NCBI GenBank assembly: GCA_964648365.1
Contig: CAZYLK010000138.1
Coordinates: 1 to 16,763, forward strand
Direction of reading: 5' to 3'
Length of the DNA: 16,763 nucleotides
Origin: SURF-32 sp964648365
GTDB taxonomy: Bacteria; Planctomycetota; Phycisphaerae; UBA1845
Position 1 is the first letter of the stretch; each line of letters opens with the position of its first letter. The notes beneath the pieces were generated by a model that ran no database searches, was not told where the DNA came from, and saw only the letters and a program-made list of their open reading frames with translations. Made by a program: the position numbers and the translations under genes. Positions 1 to 6,002 of the stretch are shown one piece after another.

Positions 1-76
1 CTAGACCGGGTCTCCCGGCCGTCCTTCGAGTCTGGCATCCGCTGGCACGTCACTTGCACCGCTGATGGCGGAGTAA

Positions 77-102
77 CGTGCCCGCGGTGCGCGCGGGTCA
101 CG
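77..102. other. GC-rich stem-loop upstream of the peroxidase gene
   Basis: CCCGCG at 81-86 pairs with CGCGGG at 92-97 around a 5-base loop. CGTG (77-80) and CACG (99-102) extend the stem, with one bulged T at 98. It has no T-run and lies 83 bases before the peroxidase start. It could be the terminator of a gene outside the window or a 5' leader structure. In DNA this rich in G+C it could also be chance. Confidence 0.3.
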
Positions 103-171
103 GGCCGGGGGGCGGCACACCGATGCCGCGCGTTCGAGACTGGCGGAGCGAGATCACTCACCCGCCGTTGC

Positions 172-176
172 AGGAG
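172..176 (+). promoter_or_regulatory. Ribosome binding site of the cytochrome c peroxidase gene
   Basis: AGGAG lies 8 bases before the ATG at 185. It supports that start, which is also followed by a good signal peptide. Confidence 0.65.
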
Positions 177-184
177 CCCTTGAA

Positions 185-1273
185 ATGAACCGTGCGTACC
201 ACCGAGCCGTCCGCCGCGCCATGCCGGCCGCCGCCGCAGTCCTGCTGATGGCGATCATCCTCGCCCAGCCCGTCGCGGCCGAGCCGCCCGCCTGGGAGAA
301 AGCCAACCCGGTCAGGCCGCTTCCGAAGCCCCCGCTGGGCATCGACTCGGAATTCAGGGATCTGGAGACCCCCCCCACGCCGGAAACAGTTCGGCTCGGC
401 CGGTGGCTCTTTTACGACAAGCGGCTCTCTGCAGACGGCACGATTTCCTGCGCCACTTGTCACCGGCCGGAGAATGCCTTCTCCGAGCCGACCCCCGTCT
501 CCACCGGCATCAACGGCCAGAAGGGCACCCGCAAGGCGCCGTCGTTCACCAACCAGGCATGGACGCTCTATCCACACTTCTTCTGGGACGGCCGGGCAGC
601 GTCGCTGGAGGAACAGGCGCTGGGCCCGGTCGCTAACCCGATCGAGATGGGCAACACGCACGACACGATGATCAGCACGCTCAGCGGGATTTCGGGCTAT
701 GCCCGGTACTTCGAGGAGGCGTTCGGCAGCCCGCAGATCACGCCCGACCGCGTGGCCAGGGCGATTGCCGATTACGAGCGCACCCGCATGAGCGGCAATT
801 CGCCCTGGGACCGCTGGCGGAAGAAACGGGATCAGGCGGCCGTACCCGAAGAGGTGAAGCTCGGACATGAACTCTTCCACAACAAGGCGGCCTGCAACCA
901 GTGCCACCTGGGTCAGAACTTCACCGATTCCCTCTTCCACAATCTCGGCGTCGGCTTCGACCCGGCGACGGGCAAGTTCAAGGACGAGGGGCGATACGCC
1001 GTGACCAATCGCCAGGGCGACCTGGGCGCGTTCAAGACGCCGGGGCTGCGCGACGTGACCCGCCATGCGCCCTACATGCACGACGGCTCAGTCAAGACGC
1101 TCCGCGAGGTCGTGGAACTTTACAACCAGGGCGGGCACAAGAACCCGAACCTGTCGCCGAAGATCAAGCCGCTGGGGCTGACCGAAAGCGAAATCGACGC
1201 GCTGGTGGCCTTCATGGAAGCGCTCGACGGTGAAGGGTTCATGGACACGGCGCCGGCGGCTTTCCCGCAGTAG
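185..1273 (+). CDS. Secreted di-haem cytochrome c peroxidase (CcpA/MauG superfamily)
   Basis: Periplasmic di-haem enzyme expected to reduce H2O2 to water with electrons from a small cytochrome or cupredoxin. Of its 362 residues, about 1-32 form a signal peptide (basic start, hydrophobic core, ending near VAA/EPP). Two c-type haem sites are visible, CATCH at residues 89-93 and CNQCH at 237-241. The family segment FFWDGRAASLEEQALGP follows the first haem. APYMHDGS near residue 298 holds the Met expected as distal ligand of the electron-transfer haem, as in classical peroxidases and unlike the Tyr of MauG. Length and haem spacing are normal for the family. The ATG is supported by AGGAG 8 bases upstream. 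No partner gene follows on the same strand; the next gene is convergent. The family assignment is firm. Whether the true substrate is peroxide or another molecule cannot be told from sequence. Confidence 0.93.
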   Translation: MNRAYHRAVRRAMPAAAAVLLMAIILAQPVAAEPPAWEKANPVRPLPKPPLGIDSEFRDLETPPTPETVRLGRWLFYDKRLSADGTISCATCHRPENAFSEPTPVSTGINGQKGTRKAPSFTNQAWTLYPHFFWDGRAASLEEQALGPVANPIEMGNTHDTMISTLSGISGYARYFEEAFGSPQITPDRVARAIADYERTRMSGNSPWDRWRKKRDQAAVPEEVKLGHELFHNKAACNQCHLGQNFTDSLFHNLGVGFDPATGKFKDEGRYAVTNRQGDLGAFKTPGLRDVTRHAPYMHDGSVKTLREVVELYNQGGHKNPNLSPKIKPLGLTESEIDALVAFMEALDGEGFMDTAPAAFPQ

Positions 1274-1338
1274 ACCGGAACGCCCGCAAGCTCCCTTGGG
1301 GATCGGCGGCGGAGAGGACAATCTCCCTGCAACGATAC

Positions 1339-1363
1339 CGGGCGCGGCAGTTCGCCGCGCCCG
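1339..1363. terminator. Perfect hairpin between convergent genes, probable bidirectional terminator
   Basis: A 10-bp perfect stem (CGGGCGCGGC pairing with GCCGCGCCCG) encloses a 5-base loop (AGTTC). It sits 65 bases after the peroxidase stop and 6 bases beyond the stop of the minus-strand gene ending at 1370. Its placement between two convergent genes fits a terminator working in both directions. No T-run follows on either strand, so it is not a textbook intrinsic terminator. Confidence 0.6.
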
Positions 1364-1369
1364 CCGCTG

Positions 1370-3757
1370 TCATCCGCCGCATGCGACGGTCCTCTCGTTC
1401 TCCGGACAATCCACAACCGTGACCCGATGTTCTCCGGACTGGTTCTTGAACCTGACCTTGCCCTTACCATTTCCCTTGACCGTCATCACCGCCAGGTCGC
1501 CGTCGTTGTCGATGATCAGGGGTGTGTTTGGGGCCAGGGATGACTTCACGCTCGCGGTCAGTCTGCCATTGGAGCATTTAACGGCGAACTTCCGCAGTTC
1601 CTCGCAGTTGACGTCGGTGCCGACGACGAGCGTCAGACCCGTTTGCCCGTACACAGGTCTCAGCGTCAGTCCGCCGCCGAGCTCACGCCCGTCGACCTGC
1701 TCGAACGTTCCCGCGCGCCTCGCATACGTCAGCACGTCAAAGCGATCGCCCAGTGCCGGCTCGTAGCCGTTGATGACGGTCAGATCCAGAGTTCCGGCCA
1801 GCGTCACCGGCCCATGCACGGCAAGCTGGTCGTGTTCCTCCGCCGGCTCGCTGCCCCCCAGTTCAATGAGAAGCGTTCCGCCAGCGGTCTGGCGGTATTC
1901 GCCCCCAATCGTCAACCGACCCGCCGACAGGCCCGGACGAACTTCGCCGCTGTTCTCCACGACAGCATCGACCGTCCCGCTTCCGAGCACCTTCCCCGTC
2001 GGACGAACGGCCAGCGTATCAGCAGCCACGATTGCGGACCCGTCCAGGGTCAGCCGGCCGTCGCCCGCCTCGCCCACGTGTATTCGCCCGTTCACGTCGA
2101 GGCGCGAGTCGGCGCCGGACACGCGCACTGTTCCTGCATGATCGGCATGGAGCGCGACGCGAAGCAACCCAGTGACGTCGACCCGCCCACCGTCATCAAT
2201 CGACAAGAGACCCGATCCCTGGTTGCCCACGGCGACGTCGGCCGCACTGGTCCAACGCGAGCGCTTCCCTCTGACCGTGACGCTTCCCTCAGCACCGTCC
2301 AGCAAGCCGATGCTGCTACCTTCTCCACATCGCACCGACGCGCCGCTTTCTATCACCAGCGTCCCGACGCCGCTCTGACCGACGTTGAGCCAGCGACCGA
2401 CGTCGAGGCTCGATCCGCGCCCGGTGACTCGCGCCGCGCCGCGCGATCCGGCGCCCACGCCAATCGACGACCAGCCCGTCGCGGATGCGGCTCCGCCCTG
2501 CTCCACCGCCAGAACGCCATCGCCATCCCCGCCGACCCAGAGTTCGCCGCCGACATTCAATGCAGAGTTGCGCCCGGTGACCTCGAGTTCGCCTTCGGCG
2601 CTGGAGCCACCTGCAATCCTGCACGTTCCGGTCTGGACGGTTACGATCCCGGCGCCGGCGATCGACAGGATCCCCGTTCCCGTATTCCCCACGGTCAAGT
2701 CACGCGTGAGCCGGCACGCAGAATTCCTGCCGGTCACGGTAAGAGACCCTGAACCGGTCTCCAGTTGCCCCAGGAAGCACGTTGCGGCGATCACCTCGGC
2801 GCCGGCCGCCACTCGAACCGTTCCCTCGCCGCGAAGCCCCAGAGTGATGAAATCGGCAGTCGACCAGGACGTTCCTGCTCCGTCGAGTGTCACTGTGGCA
2901 ACGGAGTCGGGGGCCGCAGCCAACAAAGACCACCCTCCCGCGGTGATCCGGCCTCCGGCTGACACCGCCAGATCTCCCGGTCCGTCGCCACCAACCCACA
3001 AGTCACCCGCCAGGTCACAGGACGAGTTCGGCCCCGCGATGGACATCGAACCGGATCCCGTCGCGGACTCTCCGAGCCGGCACCACTCCGCGCCGATTCG
3101 CGCGCCCTGCGAGATTGCCATTGCCCCCGAGCCCGCTCTGCCGACGATGATCGGTCCGCCCGTCTGCCAGGATACGCTCGGGTCGGCCAGCACGATGCTA
3201 CCGCCCGAGCCGGCAACCTGACCGAGCACCACGCTGCCGTTCTGGTGGAACGCACCCGATCCTCGAACGGTCAATGCGGCCGTGCCCGGCTGGCCGGTCT
3301 GTTGGATCCGGTCACCGATGATCACGCCGCCGGTGACCGTGTAGCTCCCACCCGCGTTGCCGGGCCGCTGGCAGTTGCCGACGCTGCCGGGATCGAAATC
3401 AAACGTCCATGAATCCGATTGAATCACCAGCCAGACGTTGACGGCGTTGCCGCCGGGGACCGGGATGGGATTCGGGCAGTTGGACACATTGAGACAGAAG
3501 TCGCCGAAGTGCAGCGTGTGCGGGCGCACGCCGTTGCCCTGCGGGTCCACGCCTGAGCCGAAGATCGCCGAGTCGTTGGCGCCCGGCACGACGAAGTTAA
3601 GCCAGTTGTCGCCGTGAAAGAACGAGCCGACGTCCGGGTGACTCTGCATGCAGTTGTTCTGGTAACCCACCCAGATGATATCCGCGGCGGACACGCCGCA
3701 GGCGAAGGAGAGCGTGACAGCGAGCGAAGCGATCGTAGATGAGTATTTTCTCTTCAT
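1370..3757 (-). CDS. Secreted repeat protein A (T5SS/PEP-CTERM-associated repeats, C-terminal Cys module)
   Basis: Predicted exported beta-helical protein of 795 residues; molecular function unknown. Residues 1-25 form a signal peptide (MKRKYSS..., ending VSA/AD). An N-terminal module of about 140 residues follows with conserved HPDVGSFFHGDNW, HFGDFC and NCPNPIP and four cysteines. Next come roughly ten Gly-rich units of about 45 residues of the form LxVGxxGxGxLxVxxGGxV...VTGxxSxW, matching the T5SS/PEP-CTERM-associated repeat. Then comes a passenger-like segment (GEVRPGLSAGRLTIGGEYRQ...LGDRFDVLTY) and a 79-residue tail with four cysteines. No barrel, PEP-CTERM or LPXTG is present. The frame is open back to 3835, but that start would overlap the stop of the upstream paralogue. 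The ATG at 3757 directly precedes the signal peptide, so I prefer it. Last gene of a three-gene tandem cluster, 65 bases after protein B. Confidence 0.92.
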   Translation of the reverse strand: MKRKYSSTIASLAVTLSFACGVSAADIIWVGYQNNCMQSHPDVGSFFHGDNWLNFVVPGANDSAIFGSGVDPQGNGVRPHTLHFGDFCLNVSNCPNPIPVPGGNAVNVWLVIQSDSWTFDFDPGSVGNCQRPGNAGGSYTVTGGVIIGDRIQQTGQPGTAALTVRGSGAFHQNGSVVLGQVAGSGGSIVLADPSVSWQTGGPIIVGRAGSGAMAISQGARIGAEWCRLGESATGSGSMSIAGPNSSCDLAGDLWVGGDGPGDLAVSAGGRITAGGWSLLAAAPDSVATVTLDGAGTSWSTADFITLGLRGEGTVRVAAGAEVIAATCFLGQLETGSGSLTVTGRNSACRLTRDLTVGNTGTGILSIAGAGIVTVQTGTCRIAGGSSAEGELEVTGRNSALNVGGELWVGGDGDGVLAVEQGGAASATGWSSIGVGAGSRGAARVTGRGSSLDVGRWLNVGQSGVGTLVIESGASVRCGEGSSIGLLDGAEGSVTVRGKRSRWTSAADVAVGNQGSGLLSIDDGGRVDVTGLLRVALHADHAGTVRVSGADSRLDVNGRIHVGEAGDGRLTLDGSAIVAADTLAVRPTGKVLGSGTVDAVVENSGEVRPGLSAGRLTIGGEYRQTAGGTLLIELGGSEPAEEHDQLAVHGPVTLAGTLDLTVINGYEPALGDRFDVLTYARRAGTFEQVDGRELGGGLTLRPVYGQTGLTLVVGTDVNCEELRKFAVKCSNGRLTASVKSSLAPNTPLIIDNDGDLAVMTVKGNGKGKVRFKNQSGEHRVTVVDCPENERTVACGG
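1373..1609 (-). other. C-terminal four-cysteine module, copy A
   Basis: These are the last 79 residues of protein A. Cysteines are at module positions 2, 12, 68 and 77. Shared landmarks are KSSLAPNTPLIIDN, VKGNGKGK and SGEHR. It is closest to the copy in protein C. The module is predicted beta-rich, is lysine-rich, and probably carries two disulfides after export (inference). Confidence 0.8.
3541..3675 (-). repeat. Near-identical DNA segment shared by genes A and B (copy 1)
   Basis: This part of the N-terminal module matches 5676-5810 with about 6 mismatches in 135 aligned bases, counted by eye. The same region of gene C is clearly more diverged. This points to recent duplication or gene conversion between A and B. 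Confidence 0.75.
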
Positions 3758-3822
3758 GGGATATTCTTGCCCTTCCGGGCCGAACCCGGGCGCCGCGGTT
3801 TCCGCGTCTTCCAGTCGGCCAC

Positions 3823-5883
3823 TCATGGATTGCAATTCACCAGCCGTTCAAACTCCCGGCACTCGACTAGGGCCACTCGGCGTTCGCCGGTCTGGTCACG
3901 GTACTTGAACTTGCCGCTTCCGCGGCCGTCGAGGGCGACGATGGATTGGTCGCCCGCGTTGTCGATGACCAGCGGAGTGTCTGGAGGCAGCCACGACTTG
4001 ATGCTGCCCTTCAGCGTTCCGTTGCGGCACTTGGCCTTGAACCGTTGAATCTCGTCACAGGTGACGTCGCTGCCGACGGCCAGGGTTACGGACCGAGCGT
4101 CGTAGGCGGCCTTGAAGTAGAGTCCCTCGCCTATTTCGTCCGCCTCGATGCGGGCGAACTCGCCCGACCTGGACTGGCACGCCACCAGTTCGAATACGTC
4201 GCCCAATTGCGGCGTGAACCCCTCTGCGAATTCGATCTGGAGTTCGCCGTTGAGGTCCGCCGCGCCGTCAACGATGAGTCGGTCGTGATCGTGGCCGCCA
4301 ATCTCGGCCAGCAAGACGCCTTCCGGAGTCTGCCGATAGGCGCCCTCAACGGTCAGTTCACCGACGGACGCGCCGGGGCGAACTTCGCCGCCGTTCGTTA
4401 CGTCCGCTTCCACAGTGGCGTTGCCGCTCAGCGCGCCCCTGGCGTTCACCTCTACCGACGCCGCGCTCAATCGCCCTTGGTCTTCGACGGACAAGGCGCC
4501 GGCGCCGACTTCCCCGACGACGACGTTGAGTTCGTTCACCCACGTGGAACCTCGCCCGCGGACCGCGGCCGTTCCAGTCGCGCTGGCGTGGCGGGTTCCA
4601 AGCCATGCCGAGCGGCTGGTGAGCGTTCCTCCGCTCAGGACTTCCAGCCTTCCGGTCCCGCCGCCACCTATGACCAAAGCGTTCTCCATCCTCCACGCGG
4701 AGCGCGAGCCCTTCACGATGACCGATCCCTCGCCCGCCGCGTTTGCATCGCCAAACCCAATGAAACCCAGCGGACTTCGCACGGTTCCGCCGTCGCTCAC
4801 CTCCATCGTGCCGTGGCCGAGCCGCCCGATCGTCAGGGCGCCCTCGGCGATGGTCCACGCCGCGCCGCGGCCGCGGATGACAGCGAGCCCGCGCGAGCCG
4901 GTTGCGCTGGCAACCGTGCCGAACCGTGACGAGACCGTTCCTTTCGACGAAACATCGAGCCTTCCATTTCCATCCACGCCGATCTGGAGTCCGGCGCGCT
5001 CATCCCAATGCGAGCCGTTCCCGCTGACGATCAAGGCGCCGTCTCCGGACGCGAACCCGCCTACCAGAGTTTCGTTACCGCGACCGAGGCCGCCGTCGAG
5101 CACTTCGACCGTACCACGACCGCGAAGGCCGAGGAGCAGTTGAGCGTCGATCGTCCAGTGCGAACCAGCGCCGGTGACGCGAACCTCGCCCGACGATCCG
5201 TCAAGCAACGCCAGTCCGGGCGACTGCACTGCGCCGCTTTGCACCGCGGCGCCGTTCTGGATGGTCAAGCGGCCATGGCCCAACCAACCAGCGTTGACCT
5301 GCCCAACGAATAGCGTGTCGGCGCCGGTAATTACCGCGCTGCCCGACGATCCTGGTGCCATGCCGAGGAAAAACGCGCTGGTGGTAAAAGTGCCTTGGCC
5401 GCGAACCTCCAGCGACGCCGTGCCCGGCTGCCCGGTGGATCCGATGATGTCGCCCACGACGCTATCGCCGACTACATAGCTCCCTGCCACGTTACCTGGT
5501 GGCTGGCAGTTGCCGATGCTGCCGGAATCGAAGTCAAAGACCCACGAATCGGACTGCATCACGAGGCGCGCATTCGTGGCGTTGCCGCCGGGTACGGGAA
5601 TGGGATTCGGGCAGTTGGGCACATCAAGACAGAAATCCCCGAAGTGGAGCGTGTGCGGGCGGACGCCATTGCCCTGCGGGTCCACGCCTGAGCCGAAGAT
5701 CGCCGAGTCGTTGGCGCCGGGCACGACGAAGTTGAGCCAGTTGTCGCCGTGAAAGAACGACCCGACATCGGGGTGATTCTGCATGCAGTTGTTCTGGTAA
5801 CCCACCCAGAAATTGTCCTCGGCACGCAGTTCGAATCCCGACGACAGGACGACGACCATTCCAGTCAATATCCGAGCCTGCAT
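3823..5883 (-). CDS. Secreted repeat protein B (T5SS/PEP-CTERM-associated repeats, C-terminal Cys module)
   Basis: Paralogue of A and the middle gene of the tandem cluster, 686 residues; function unknown. A signal peptide of about 22 residues (MQARILTGMVVVLSSG...) precedes the conserved module that starts FWVGYQNNCM, with the same four N-terminal cysteines as A and C. About eight Gly-rich repeats of the LxVGxxGxGxLxVxxGG type follow, then the segment GEVRPGASVGELTVEGAYRQ and the 79-residue Cys tail. The start is uncertain. ATG at 5883 has AGGTGG 5 bases upstream. GTG at 5892 is in frame, has AAGGA 9 bases upstream and would add three residues. The N-terminal module is nearly the same as in A, but the C-terminal module is the most divergent of the three, so the genes do not share one simple duplication history. 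Confidence 0.91.
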   Translation of the reverse strand: MQARILTGMVVVLSSGFELRAEDNFWVGYQNNCMQNHPDVGSFFHGDNWLNFVVPGANDSAIFGSGVDPQGNGVRPHTLHFGDFCLDVPNCPNPIPVPGGNATNARLVMQSDSWVFDFDSGSIGNCQPPGNVAGSYVVGDSVVGDIIGSTGQPGTASLEVRGQGTFTTSAFFLGMAPGSSGSAVITGADTLFVGQVNAGWLGHGRLTIQNGAAVQSGAVQSPGLALLDGSSGEVRVTGAGSHWTIDAQLLLGLRGRGTVEVLDGGLGRGNETLVGGFASGDGALIVSGNGSHWDERAGLQIGVDGNGRLDVSSKGTVSSRFGTVASATGSRGLAVIRGRGAAWTIAEGALTIGRLGHGTMEVSDGGTVRSPLGFIGFGDANAAGEGSVIVKGSRSAWRMENALVIGGGGTGRLEVLSGGTLTSRSAWLGTRHASATGTAAVRGRGSTWVNELNVVVGEVGAGALSVEDQGRLSAASVEVNARGALSGNATVEADVTNGGEVRPGASVGELTVEGAYRQTPEGVLLAEIGGHDHDRLIVDGAADLNGELQIEFAEGFTPQLGDVFELVACQSRSGEFARIEADEIGEGLYFKAAYDARSVTLAVGSDVTCDEIQRFKAKCRNGTLKGSIKSWLPPDTPLVIDNAGDQSIVALDGRGSGKFKYRDQTGERRVALVECREFERLVNCNP
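3826..4062 (-). other. C-terminal four-cysteine module, copy B
   Basis: These are the last 79 residues of protein B. Cysteines are at module positions 2, 12, 68 and 77, exactly as in A and C. The middle is more diverged: GRGSGK replaces GNGKGK and SGEHR becomes TGERR. KSWLPPDTPLVIDN keeps the shared core. Confidence 0.78.
5676..5810 (-). repeat. Near-identical DNA segment shared by genes A and B (copy 2)
   Basis: Partner of 3541-3675, with about 6 differences in 135 bases. It encodes the HPDVGSFFHGDNW...GSGVDPQGNG part of the N-terminal module, just inside the signal peptide. Confidence 0.75.
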
Positions 5884-6002
5884 CGATGCCACCTGTCACA
5901 GTCCTTTCCAATGTCACTGCTTCTCGGGAGGCCAGAATTCCGCTTCGTAGCAGCCAATCGTTACACCACGCGAGTCGCTGACAAAGACCAGCAGAAACGT
6001 GA

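Noticed and set aside
158..1081. 307-residue open frame on the minus strand opposite the peroxidase
   Set aside because: The plus strand encodes both haem motifs and a signal peptide; the minus frame shows nothing recognisable.
1643..2752. Open frames on the plus strand opposite gene A (also 2385-3221)
   Set aside because: Low-complexity Pro/Ala/Arg-rich readings of the reverse strand of the repeats, with no start signals.
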